Below, one piece after another: positions 1 to 7,223 of a DNA stretch of 14,686 nucleotides. Under the pieces are notes generated by a model, which was given only the letters and a program-made list of their open reading frames with translations, searched no databases and was not told the origin of the DNA. Position 1 is the first letter of the stretch. Every line of letters begins with the position of its first letter. Source of the DNA: SKLM01 sp964450435 (GTDB lineage Bacteria; Chloroflexota; Anaerolineae; B4-G1). Both the position numbers and the translations under genes were made by a program. The stretch covers positions 1 through 14,686 of the forward strand of contig CAYVCX010000066.1 of the NCBI GenBank assembly GCA_964450435.1. Direction: 5' to 3'.

Positions 1-386
1 GATTGCGCTGCCTACAACCAGTCTATACCAAGCAGCGCTGCTTTTCAACCTCACCAAGTTGGCATCCGGAAATCTTTCCTAATTTGCGGCGGGGTAGTTT
101 ACTCACGAGGGCACTTACGTCTGGGTCTTCATCGGCACCCGTGCTGACTTCGATCAGACGTACTAGCTCCCTTTTCACGCACGGTTTTGTCATTCTCAAA
201 CACCCATGCTGATAGCCATCTCCAGCTCATCCGATCATGCGGAAACTCGCGGTCACCCGCCGGCAATGCGGTCTCCTGAACCTCCTGAAGCGAGAGTTGC
301 TGCCTGACCGACCCGGATTCCAGGTTTTGTTGCTAGGATCCTATGAGCGCGGAAAATGATAAACCCTGCGGATGCACCGCTACCGC
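1..386. other. Upstream stretch without a confident gene
   Basis: I see no gene here that I would defend. Base composition looks less GC-rich than the operon that follows, and in-frame codon use does not resemble the genes downstream. Visible structure: a perfect 14-bp palindrome (AAGCAGCGCTGCTT, 30-43) followed by two more T residues, which could fold as a short terminator-like hairpin; a six-base inverted pair CCGTGC/GCACGG (139-144 and 179-184); an adjacent eight-base direct repeat CTCCTGAA (273-280 and 282-289); and a ten-base palindrome TAGGATCCTA (334-343). A 56-codon open frame on the minus strand (193 down to 23) begins MTKPCVKRELVRL. It has no clear ribosome binding site and no family I can name. 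The region may be the decayed end of a neighbouring locus. Confidence 0.5.
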
Positions 387-415
387 TTGACGCATCGACA
401 GATACGTTGTATGAT
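387..415 (+). promoter_or_regulatory. Sigma70-type promoter for the TetR gene
   Basis: A -35 box TTGACG (387-392) and a -10 box TATGAT (410-415) are separated by exactly 17 bases, each one mismatch from consensus. Transcription would start near 421-423, leaving a leader of roughly 48 bases before the preferred start codon at 470. The -10 box lies within a small inverted repeat ATAC-N3-GTAT (402-412), and a perfect palindrome TAGGATCCTA lies about 45 bases upstream. Either could be an operator for autoregulation, but neither is long enough to assign. This is the best promoter I can find in the window. It may serve the whole downstream array, although the larger gaps could hold weaker promoters. 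Confidence 0.65.
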
Positions 416-459
416 GGTGACTGAACGTTAATTCGGGTGATTGACTATTCATCCATTGC

Positions 460-465
460 GGAGGG
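460..465 (+). promoter_or_regulatory. Ribosome binding site that sets the TetR start
   Basis: GGAGGG lies five bases (counting from GGAGG) before GTG at 470. The first in-frame GTG, at 437, has no such element. The start at 470 also removes an 11-residue extension (beginning MIDYSSIAEG) that precedes the usual short basic leader of TetR proteins. Confidence 0.7.
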
Positions 466-469
466 TTCT

Positions 470-1138
470 GTGGCTGACCGTGACCCCATACGACAGGAGC
501 TGGTCGAAGCGCGGCGTAAACAGATCCTAGACGCCGCCACCGAGGTCTTCGCCCAGAAGGGCTTCCACCGCGCTACCATCCAGGACATAGCACGCGAGGC
601 CGGGCTATCGCACGGAGCCCTCTACAACTACTTCGACGGCAAAGACCGTCTGCTGACCTCCGTGATGGCTCAACTGGCCGAGCTTCAGGGGCTCGACGCG
701 GATCTGCTCCAGGACTCACCTCAGGACACCCGCGCATTCCTCAAACGCCTCTTCATGCATCGACTCGACCTGATCGAGCAGAATCAGCGGGTCTTCAAGG
801 CCACCCTGCCCGAGATGCTGGTCAACCCAGATCTACAAGAGCGCTTCTATCACCGTTTTTTCGAACCCGTCATCTCGCTCGTCGAACGCTACCTGTCAAC
901 GGAGATTGACGCGGGGCGGATAAGGCCCGTCGATGTGTCGCTCGTAGCGCGCGTTCTACACGGCACGTTCATCGGCCTCATCATCCTCCACTTCCTCGAC
1001 GATGAAGAGACCCTCGCCGGATGGGACGAGCTGCCGGAGGTGCTCACCAGACTCATCTATGACGGCCTTAGCCCAGAGGAGCCCGCGAGCGATTCCTCTG
1101 GAGGCGAGCGCCACCCAGATCGATCCTCACCCGACTGA
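470..1138 (+). CDS. TetR/AcrR-family transcriptional regulator
   Basis: This is a 222-residue cytoplasmic DNA-binding regulator of normal TetR length. Residues about 15-62 form the classic three-helix TetR domain: a helix with ILDAATEVFAQKGF, then the helix-turn-helix TIQDIAREAGLSHGALYNYF (about 36-55), followed by KDRLL at the start of helix 4. The C-terminal two thirds is the all-helical ligand-binding and dimer domain, too divergent to suggest a ligand. The tail after about residue 200 is polar and probably disordered. It opens the array and has its own promoter 55 bases upstream. The next gene starts 97 bases after its stop, in the same direction. By family precedent it would be a repressor of itself and the genes behind it, released by a small molecule, possibly a product of the surface enzymes. 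That role is inference. An alternative GTG start at 437 would give 233 residues. Confidence 0.92.
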   Translation: MADRDPIRQELVEARRKQILDAATEVFAQKGFHRATIQDIAREAGLSHGALYNYFDGKDRLLTSVMAQLAELQGLDADLLQDSPQDTRAFLKRLFMHRLDLIEQNQRVFKATLPEMLVNPDLQERFYHRFFEPVISLVERYLSTEIDAGRIRPVDVSLVARVLHGTFIGLIILHFLDDEETLAGWDELPEVLTRLIYDGLSPEEPASDSSGGERHPDRSSPD

Positions 1139-1223
1139 CGCCGCGCCTTGCCGTTGCTCCCATTATCGACCGCGACATCGTCGCACAGGTAGGCCAGCAA
1201 TCACCGAGGACCCAAGGCTGCCC

Positions 1224-1230
1224 AGGAGGA
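1224..1230 (+). promoter_or_regulatory. Ribosome binding site for the vWA lipoprotein
   Basis: AGGAGGA sits five bases before ATG at 1236. It selects this start over the in-frame ATG at 1002, which overlaps the TetR gene and would put 78 non-signal residues ahead of a good lipoprotein signal peptide. Confidence 0.8.
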
Positions 1231-1235
1231 CAATC

Positions 1236-3275
1236 ATGAATAACAAGACACCCCATCCGATCACGTCGGCCGCACTTGCACTGATGCTGATGACACTGTG
1301 CGCGTGCGGCGGCGTGGGGGGCGAGCTGCCCACCCCCACATCCACTCAGGAACCGACCGCGACCGCAACCAGCCGAGCGACCCCGACAGAGGCGCCGGAG
1401 GCACGCTGCGGAGACGGCATCTGCGATGCAGCGGAGAAGGCGGATCCCGATGTCTGTCCCCAGGACTGCCGCGATCAAGCGACGTCGGAAGAGCCAACGC
1501 CCGAGAGCGAGCGGCGCTGCGGCGATGGGGTCTGCGACGGCCCCGAAAACGCCGATTCGTGCCCTGAGGATTGTGTTCCAGAGGAAACACCTTCCAGGGC
1601 AACGCCAGAAAGCCCGCCGGCCAGCGCTACCCCGCCGCCGGATGAGGCCACGCCCACCCGCGAACCCGCGAGCACCACTCAACTCATCTCGCTGCCCGAC
1701 GGGAGCGTGGCCATCCAGGGGAGCCCTTCAACCGTGACTCAGGAGGGGGGTCAGGCCGGCCCCGCGAAACAGAGCAATTTGGCCTTCGTCCTGGATGCAT
1801 CGGGGTCGATGAAGGCGCAACTGCCGGGGAGCGGACGCACCAAGTTGGCGGTGGCCAAGGACGTGCTGAGCGACCTCGTGTCCCAGGTGCCTGAAGATGT
1901 TCGCGGTGCGCTCTGGATCTACGGGCACCGCTACCCGCAGGATCCGAAGGAGAAGTCCTGTCGCGACATCGAGCAGGTCTTCCCGCTCGATCCCGTTGAC
2001 GTCGGCGCCTATCGTCAGACCATCCAGGGCATCGATGCCATCGGTTACACGCCCATTGCGGACGCCCTCCAGAAGGCAGCCGAGGACCTGCCCCCGGGGG
2101 ACAACCAGAGCAACAGCATCATTCTGGTGAGCGACGGTAAGGAGACGTGCGGAGGGGATCCTTGTGCCCTGGCGGCGGCTCTGAAGAGCAGCGACGCTGA
2201 CGTCACCATCCACGTCGTGGGCTATGCCGTGGACGAGGAGACCCGCGAACAGCTCCAGTGCATCGCCAGCGCCTCGGGTGGGACCTACAGCGACGCTACT
2301 AGCGCTGATCTGCTGCGGGAGGCGCTGCAAGGGGCTCTGGAGCTGGCTCAGACCGACACTACCCTCCGTGTTGAGGTGGTCGGCCCCCAGGAGCACCAGC
2401 TTTCCGCGCGTGTTCTGCTCTACGAACCGGGAAGCGGCACCCTCGTCAGCGGTATGAGCGCCTGGCGGGACAACGTCGTACCGCCCGGGACCTACGACGT
2501 CTGGCTCGAGACCACGCCGCCTGTGGCCTACACCGAGCTGTCCATGCCTGATGGCAGTGAGACCGTGATTCGCCTCCGGGCCGGCTCCTTTGAGTTCTTG
2601 GGTCTCGAGGGAGACGCAGTCACGCCGTACCAGGTCAACGTCAACGATCCATCGAGCGGTGAGCAGCTTGCGTACCTCCTCGATCCCGGTGACGAGCCGT
2701 ACTACGTCATAGGGGGCAGCTACAACCTGGCCCTCTATCCCAGCATCTCCTCCAGCGCACCGCAGGCCGTCTTCCGTGCCACCATCGAGCCCTTGAAGCA
2801 CACCGTCCTTCAGCTAGGGGCCTTCGACCTGCGCGCCGTCGGTGGCGAGGCCTTCCGCCCCAGCACCATCGAGTTCCGCGATCCCACCACGGACGCGCAG
2901 GTGGCCCGTTTCTCTCAGTCCGAGCCCGAGCTCTACTACGTCGCTCCGGGCACGTACGACGTGGGCTACGGGGTCAGTTGGACGTGCGGCTCCTGGAGCG
3001 GCTGGTTGAGCGACGTCCAGATCAGGCCAGGGGAAGTCACCGTTGCCACGCTGGGCGCATACGTGTTTCACGACGCCGATGGCGAGGCGACAGCCTATGC
3101 CCACACAGTCACAGATGCCGCCAGTGGCGATGAGGCAGGATACTACTGTGGCCAGGTGGAGCGGTACTACGCATCGCCCGGCACCTACACCCTCGAGGGG
3201 CGATACGTGGACTTCACGGCCAGGGAGGTGGTCATAAAGGCCGGAGAGGAGACCATCGTCCCCATCTCCGAATAA
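1236..3275 (+). CDS. vWA-domain surface lipoprotein with two cysteine mini-domains and four C-terminal beta modules
   Basis: This is a 679-residue exported protein. A hydrophobic signal segment (about 9-23) ends in the lipobox L-C-A-C, with C24 the likely lipidated residue. A Thr/Pro-rich linker follows. Two copies of the four-cysteine mini-domain come next: C58-C78, with a two-residue insertion and D-A-A-E-K in place of D-G-P-E-N, and C95-C113, the standard form. After a second Pro-rich linker comes a vWA domain at about 181-370 with an intact metal site: D187-x-S189-x-S191, T272 and D300-G301. Residues 376-677 hold four related modules of about 75-80 residues, each with a Y/V-x-x-P/G-G-T/S-Y turn, probably beta-sandwiches. 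By family precedent it would bind a protein or polymer ligand through a divalent metal; it is unlikely to be an enzyme. It lies 97 bases after the TetR gene. Confidence 0.9.
   Translation: MNNKTPHPITSAALALMLMTLCACGGVGGELPTPTSTQEPTATATSRATPTEAPEARCGDGICDAAEKADPDVCPQDCRDQATSEEPTPESERRCGDGVCDGPENADSCPEDCVPEETPSRATPESPPASATPPPDEATPTREPASTTQLISLPDGSVAIQGSPSTVTQEGGQAGPAKQSNLAFVLDASGSMKAQLPGSGRTKLAVAKDVLSDLVSQVPEDVRGALWIYGHRYPQDPKEKSCRDIEQVFPLDPVDVGAYRQTIQGIDAIGYTPIADALQKAAEDLPPGDNQSNSIILVSDGKETCGGDPCALAAALKSSDADVTIHVVGYAVDEETREQLQCIASASGGTYSDATSADLLREALQGALELAQTDTTLRVEVVGPQEHQLSARVLLYEPGSGTLVSGMSAWRDNVVPPGTYDVWLETTPPVAYTELSMPDGSETVIRLRAGSFEFLGLEGDAVTPYQVNVNDPSSGEQLAYLLDPGDEPYYVIGGSYNLALYPSISSSAPQAVFRATIEPLKHTVLQLGAFDLRAVGGEAFRPSTIEFRDPTTDAQVARFSQSEPELYYVAPGTYDVGYGVSWTCGSWSGWLSDVQIRPGEVTVATLGAYVFHDADGEATAYAHTVTDAASGDEAGYYCGQVERYYASPGTYTLEGRYVDFTAREVVIKAGEETIVPISE
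1407..1469 (+). repeat. Cysteine mini-domain, copy 1 (divergent)
   Basis: This encodes C58-C78 of the vWA lipoprotein. Cysteine spacing is C-x4-C-x10-C-x3-C, two residues longer than the other five copies. It keeps C-G-D-G-I-C-D and C-P-Q-D-C. It is the most divergent copy and stands in tandem with copy 2, separated by a 16-residue linker, so it may be an older duplicate. Confidence 0.85.
1518..1574 (+). repeat. Cysteine mini-domain, copy 2
   Basis: This encodes C95-C113 of the vWA lipoprotein. Spacing is C-x4-C-x8-C-x3-C, with C-G-D-G-V-C-D-G-P-E-N and C-P-E-D-C conserved. It matches the single copies in the other four lipoproteins almost residue for residue. Confidence 0.9.
2361..3266 (+). 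repeat. Four tandem beta modules in the vWA lipoprotein
   Basis: Residues about 376-448, 449-527, 528-606 and 607-677 align as repeats. Modules 2-4 begin with L-[RG]-A-[GF]/Y; all four contain an Asp/Pro-rich middle and a later aromatic-rich strand ending in P-G-T-Y or G-G-S-Y (VVPPGTYDVW, YYVIGGSYNL, YYVAPGTYDV, YYASPGTYTL). The repeats are diverged in sequence but regular in length, which suggests a rigid stalk or a multivalent binding region. The alignment was made by eye. Confidence 0.65.
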
Positions 3276-3285
3276 CCCGTCGGTC

Positions 3286-3326
3286 TGCGAGCAGACTCGA
3301 AATCCGCGCTTTCCTCTCTGCTCGCA
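3286..3326 (+). terminator. Perfect 10-bp stem-loop after the vWA gene
   Basis: TGCGAGCAGA (3286-3295) pairs perfectly with TCTGCTCGCA (3317-3326) across a 21-base loop, starting 11 bases after the stop codon. The left arm can also form a competing short hairpin, GTCTGC-GA-GCAGAC (3283-3296). No T-run follows, so it is not a textbook intrinsic terminator. It could be a partial terminator or an mRNA 3'-end stabiliser separating the vWA gene from the propeller gene. Confidence 0.4.
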
Positions 3327-3452
3327 CAATGCGCACGTGCACCTACTAGGCAAGGAAGCGACAGATCCCATCAACCAGTCTCAAGCGGAGAGCGGCTGGA
3401 CCGAGGCCTGTTCGTGCATCTATTGTCAAGTCTCACTCCGAGCCCATTCGGT

Positions 3453-3460
3453 AAAGGAGG
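3453..3460 (+). promoter_or_regulatory. Strong ribosome binding site for the propeller lipoprotein
   Basis: AAAGGAGG, followed by T, lies eight bases before ATG at 3469. It fixes the start at the signal peptide beginning MKRHALVV and excludes the in-frame ATG at 3337. Confidence 0.85.
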
Positions 3461-3468
3461 TAGATACC

Positions 3469-5037
3469 ATGAAGCGCCACGCCCTCGTTGTTTGTTTTTC
3501 GCTTCTAGCACTGGTGGGCTGCACCCTCGCCACCCAAGGACCTGCCCCCACATCTCCGCCGTCCACGGCGACCGCGGCCCCTCCTACCCGCGCCGCGTCC
3601 GCCACAGAGCCGGCGACGCAGAGCGAGCACCGCTGCGGCGACGGCGTCTGTGACGGTCCCGAGAACCCGGGCAACTGCCCCGAGGACTGCGAGCCAGAGC
3701 CGGTCTCTGAGGAGGGTGGAAGGGACGAGGAGGAGGAGCAGCCCGACCCGGCCACACGCGAGACTACCGCGCAGATGCCTGAGACCACCATCCTCTATCA
3801 CCTTGTGGAGCATGCCGTCTCGAGCAACGAGATGAGCGGTGAGACGTGCTGGATGTTCAACTTCCGCCGGTTCCTCGACGGAGGCCGCATTCGAACAGAC
3901 GGCACAGGGAACGAAGTCCTCCACTTGAAGGACCACCCCACCAGCCAGGTGACGGCCAAGGCAGGCAACGCGTTCTACTACATCAGCTCCCCGAACGACC
4001 CCGTGATGGAGAGCTTTGGCATAGCCATGTTCAACTGGGATGTGGAGGGCCAAACCCTCTGGTCTGCCGACTTCGCGCACCGGGGAACCAGCGAGATCGC
4101 TTCCTCAAGGGCCGAGGCATTTCCTGGGGGTGTGACCACCTCGCCAGGCAATCAGCACCTGCTCTACGTCATGACGCAGAGGAAAAGCGATCAGGGCAGC
4201 CAGGCCGGCGTTGGAATCTCGGATAAGATGAATCCCTTCTTGTCCGATTCGAGCCTGATCCTGCAGCAGTCAGCCACTGCTGAACAGAGCAAGGTGCTGA
4301 CCGACCGCTACAACAGGCAGCTCTTCGCGAGCTTCTCCGACCTCTCACCTGATGGGAGCTTCTTCTACACGCTCGCGAGGGAGGCTGGCAGTTTCTCCCT
4401 CGTCAGAATCTCCCTGAACGCTGCGCAGACGGCGCCCTTCCAGCAGGTATTCCCGGCGTTTGACTGGGCATCCCTCAATTGGGACGATTTCTTCCCGCCG
4501 GCGGACGACTTCTCGTACGCATCGTTCACCATCTCGCCGGACGAGGGCACCCTCGTCGCCTACAAGAACAACTTCACAGCCAACCTCGATAACCCTTGTT
4601 TCTCCGCCGCCTCCCATGACCTGTGGGTCTTCGATCTTCAGCAGGGCACCATGGATCGCACCCGAGACAGGGCCGGCTATGTGACGGACTCGGCCTGGCA
4701 TCCAGACAGCACTCAGTTTGCCCTTGCCATCGTCGGCAACAGCGGGTGCTACCCGGACTATCTGGACGCGAAGATAGACACGTTCAACACCGAGGGGGAA
4801 GACCTAACGACGCTCGTCGAGGAGCCCAAGAGCAAGATCACCACGATGGGCTGGTCGCCCGACGGAGAATCGATCGTGTATGACGTCTACAGCACCGATT
4901 TCGTCGGCCGCCTCAAGGCCGTGGGCACCACCAGCACGCAGGTGAGCGAGATCATCAACACCCAGACGCTGGGGTACGACGTTGACCGCAGCACGCCCGT
5001 GACACTTCTGTTCGCCGACTGGGTGGTCGAACACTAA
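3469..5037 (+). CDS. Lipoprotein with cysteine mini-domain and TolB/WD40-like beta-propeller
   Basis: This is a 522-residue exported protein. The signal peptide is MKRHALVVCFSLLALVG with lipobox L-V-G-C, and C18 is lipidated. A Thr/Ala/Pro linker leads to the cysteine mini-domain C56-C74, then a very acidic linker (a run of Glu/Asp at about 80-93). Residues about 105-520 look like a beta-propeller. Several blades carry the TolB/PD40-type signature S/H-P-D followed by a hydrophobic strand: DLSPDGSFFYTL (about 291-302), TISPDEGTLVAY (354-365), WHPDSTQFALAI (410-421) and WSPDGESIVYDV (462-473). I see no catalytic residues; propellers of this kind usually bind proteins or sugars. It is preceded by a 193-base gap, the widest in the array, and followed by a 98-base gap. 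The exact fold and ligand are uncertain; the lipoprotein call is firm. Confidence 0.88.
   Translation: MKRHALVVCFSLLALVGCTLATQGPAPTSPPSTATAAPPTRAASATEPATQSEHRCGDGVCDGPENPGNCPEDCEPEPVSEEGGRDEEEEQPDPATRETTAQMPETTILYHLVEHAVSSNEMSGETCWMFNFRRFLDGGRIRTDGTGNEVLHLKDHPTSQVTAKAGNAFYYISSPNDPVMESFGIAMFNWDVEGQTLWSADFAHRGTSEIASSRAEAFPGGVTTSPGNQHLLYVMTQRKSDQGSQAGVGISDKMNPFLSDSSLILQQSATAEQSKVLTDRYNRQLFASFSDLSPDGSFFYTLAREAGSFSLVRISLNAAQTAPFQQVFPAFDWASLNWDDFFPPADDFSYASFTISPDEGTLVAYKNNFTANLDNPCFSAASHDLWVFDLQQGTMDRTRDRAGYVTDSAWHPDSTQFALAIVGNSGCYPDYLDAKIDTFNTEGEDLTTLVEEPKSKITTMGWSPDGESIVYDVYSTDFVGRLKAVGTTSTQVSEIINTQTLGYDVDRSTPVTLLFADWVVEH
3634..3690 (+). repeat. Cysteine mini-domain, copy 3
   Basis: This encodes C56-C74 of the propeller lipoprotein, with spacing C-x4-C-x8-C-x3-C. 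The motif reads C-G-D-G-V-C-D-G-P-E-N-P-G-N-C-P-E-D-C. Confidence 0.9.
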
Positions 5038-5135
5038 CCGCTTCAGCGACGCGCCGCCCTGTCGGTATCACGGCGATAGACCGTGCCCTTTGGCTTCGGG
5101 AACTGCGGATCGGTAGGAGGTGACAGAAGCAAGCT

Positions 5136-7217
5136 ATGAAGAAACAGATGATCGTCCTGACCAGCATCCTCACCCTCTGCCTGGCGGGCTGCAGCCTGCG
5201 CGCCGGCACGGAGGAGCCGACCGCCGGACCGCAGACGTTGACGCCGCGTATGCCCACCCGTGCCGCGCCGAGCGCCGACACTGACGGGCGCTGCGGCGAC
5301 GGTAGGTGCGACGGGCCGGAGAACGCTCAGAACTGTCCCGAGGACTGCTCCCCGGACACAACAGACGCACAGTCCACGCCGGATGAGGCGGCAAGCGGCG
5401 CGCGCCCGGCGGAAGATCCGGGCACGTACTGGGTGACGAACCCCACCAGCGGCGTCGAGCTCTTCACCACCGTGCTCCGGCCTGATGACTGGAGCGGCGA
5501 ACCCCTGCCCACAATCGTCATGATCCCCGGAGGGGATGACGACAGCTCGGGCCTCACGGAAAGCGGCATCGGCCTCAAGGCCGTCGAGTGTGGCTACGCC
5601 GTGGTCGCCTTTGACGCAGACGGTAGGGGACGCAGTGGCGGTGAGGAGGATTACAACGGCTTCATCCACCAGGATGGCCTTGCCGCCGTCGTCCAGTTCG
5701 CTGCCTCACGCCCGGAGGTGGACGCCGACCGCATGGGTCTTATGTCCTTTTCCTTCGGCGTCACCATGGCCTCCGGTGCCCTGGCCCGCTACCCGGAGCT
5801 CCCCATCCGCTTCTTCATAGACTGGGAGGGCCCGGCTGACCGACGCGACGCCACCGTCGGCTGCAAACCGAGCGCCCACTACGATTGGCCCTCCTGCGAT
5901 GACGACGCGGCATGGGCAGAGCGGGAGGCCCTCACCTTCATACCCGACGTGGTCGTGCCTTACCTTCGAGTGCAGACCAAGAACGATCACGTCCAGCCGG
6001 ACGTGATCCACGCCGTCCATATGGTGAACGCGGCCGTGGCAGGGGACTCCCCCTGGGTCCGCCTCAACGACCACGAGCCCAACGCCACCTACGACCCAGC
6101 CTCTCCCCCTGCGATGCTCTCGAGCCGCGGGAGCTCCTTCCTGGACGACGTCATGCTCGATTACGCCGGGGAGATGTTCGGACTACACGCGGCACCCGCC
6201 CAGACCTCCAGCGCCTCGACCACTCCCGTCTACGTAACCTTCGCCACGCACGTCGAGGAGAAGCTTCCTTTGCCCTGCGGAGACGAGGCCACGCCGCGCT
6301 GCTGCGATGAGTATGCCCGCTTTCGGTCCAACCTGATTGCCTATGCCGACCTTTTCCTCCAGTATGGCGTCAAATGGAACCTGCAGCCCAATGTCCGCCT
6401 GCTGGAGCTCGGGGACATGTGCGAGACCGAGGCGATGCGACAGGACACCACGAGCGGCCAAAGCCTTCTCCCCTACCTCATTGAGGAGAAGGGCGCGATG
6501 GTGGACGCCCACGCCCACCCGCACGACGGCCACAACTACGCCGACGTGATGCGGCAGCTCCACCTGCATGGCGTGCCCATTGAGATGCTCACCGTGGTGG
6601 GTGGCTGCTACACCGGTGAGGCGCAGCAACTGGAGACCTTCGAGGCAGGTTGGCAGGGGGAGGCCTTCCCCAACGTCGTCTGGCGCCCGCTCCTCTACAC
6701 GTTCCCCGCTATCGCCGGTCACCCGGTGGAGGCAGAGGACTACAGCTCCGGGATGTGGAAGCCCGCCGGCTTCGACTACAACCCCCTGGAGGGCAAACAA
6801 GGCGACCAGTACTACACCCACGACACCTCCAAGCGTATGGCGATGGTCGGCTCGGGCTTCGTACACAGCTGTGCACTGGGCCACGACCAGGCCATGTTCT
6901 ACTACGCCAGCGACTACGTCGAGCGCCTCGTCGCGCGCATCGACAACGGAACAGCACCAGGGGGCCGACTCTATACCGCCAGCATCGCCACCAACCAACA
7001 GCACATCGACGATCCCGACGCCTACATGCCCGCGGTGGAAGCCCAGCTGCAGGCCCTCGAGGATGAGGTGGAGGCCGGCCAAGTGATCTACGTCCACTAC
7101 CAGGAGCTGCCTGAGGTCTGGGAGGAAGCCTACGCTTCCCGGCCCAACATCTATCGGCTCGACCAGTTTGAGCCGGATGAATTCACCTGCGATGGTGAAG
7201 GGAACCGCATCCCCTAG
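5136..7217 (+). CDS. Bifunctional lipoprotein: alpha/beta hydrolase fused to polysaccharide-deacetylase-like domain
   Basis: This is a 693-residue protein with lipobox L-A-G-C (C19) and the mini-domain C53-C71. Domain 1 (about 97-345) is an alpha/beta hydrolase resembling dienelactone-hydrolase/esterase types: oxyanion-type MIPGGDD (129-135), FDADGRGRSGG (159-169), and a nucleophile elbow S-F-S206-F-G whose first Gly is Ser. D284 in NDHVQ is the likely acid; H292, H295 or H313 may be the histidine. Domain 2 (about 363-677) is deacetylase-like: T-H372-V-E374, then D457-A-H459-A-H461-P-H463 leading into NYADV, and a late YTASI strand. Domain 1 recurs twice in the 9285 gene (shared IDWE/IQWE, DHVQ, WVRxN). 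Domain 2 recurs in the 13353 gene and more distantly in the 7919 gene. The Shine-Dalgarno AGGAGGTGA (5115-5123) is unusually far from the start, 15 bases from AGGAGG. The next gene begins 6 bases after the stop. Substrate unknown. Confidence 0.88.
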   Translation: MKKQMIVLTSILTLCLAGCSLRAGTEEPTAGPQTLTPRMPTRAAPSADTDGRCGDGRCDGPENAQNCPEDCSPDTTDAQSTPDEAASGARPAEDPGTYWVTNPTSGVELFTTVLRPDDWSGEPLPTIVMIPGGDDDSSGLTESGIGLKAVECGYAVVAFDADGRGRSGGEEDYNGFIHQDGLAAVVQFAASRPEVDADRMGLMSFSFGVTMASGALARYPELPIRFFIDWEGPADRRDATVGCKPSAHYDWPSCDDDAAWAEREALTFIPDVVVPYLRVQTKNDHVQPDVIHAVHMVNAAVAGDSPWVRLNDHEPNATYDPASPPAMLSSRGSSFLDDVMLDYAGEMFGLHAAPAQTSSASTTPVYVTFATHVEEKLPLPCGDEATPRCCDEYARFRSNLIAYADLFLQYGVKWNLQPNVRLLELGDMCETEAMRQDTTSGQSLLPYLIEEKGAMVDAHAHPHDGHNYADVMRQLHLHGVPIEMLTVVGGCYTGEAQQLETFEAGWQGEAFPNVVWRPLLYTFPAIAGHPVEAEDYSSGMWKPAGFDYNPLEGKQGDQYYTHDTSKRMAMVGSGFVHSCALGHDQAMFYYASDYVERLVARIDNGTAPGGRLYTASIATNQQHIDDPDAYMPAVEAQLQALEDEVEAGQVIYVHYQELPEVWEEAYASRPNIYRLDQFEPDEFTCDGEGNRIP
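5292..5348 (+). repeat. Cysteine mini-domain, copy 4
   Basis: This encodes C53-C71 of the bifunctional lipoprotein, with spacing C-x4-C-x8-C-x3-C. It is the only copy with Arg (C-G-D-G-R-C) at the variable fifth position; the others have Val or Ile. Confidence 0.9.
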
Positions 7218-7223
7218 CCTATC

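Noticed and set aside
139..184. Possible remnant of a group II intron hairpin (CCGTGC...GCACGG followed by TTTTG)
   Set aside because: The six-pair stem resembles the hairpin seen ahead of intron-encoded proteins, but there is no reverse transcriptase, no domain V and no intron ends in view.
3..212. A plus-strand 69-codon open frame at the window start
   Set aside because: No ribosome binding site, no signal or fold, odd composition rich in Ser/Thr/Arg; another frame on the opposite strand is just as open.
1002..1235. Upstream start for the vWA lipoprotein
   Set aside because: It would overlap the TetR gene by 137 bases and bury the signal peptide; the start at 1236 has a strong ribosome binding site.
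1728..2801. A 357-codon minus-strand open frame opposite the vWA gene
   Set aside because: Antisense to an intact vWA domain with conserved metal-site residues; no recognisable motif of its own.
3337..3468. Upstream start for the propeller lipoprotein
   Set aside because: Adds 44 residues before a clear lipoprotein signal peptide; AAAGGAGG lies correctly before 3469.
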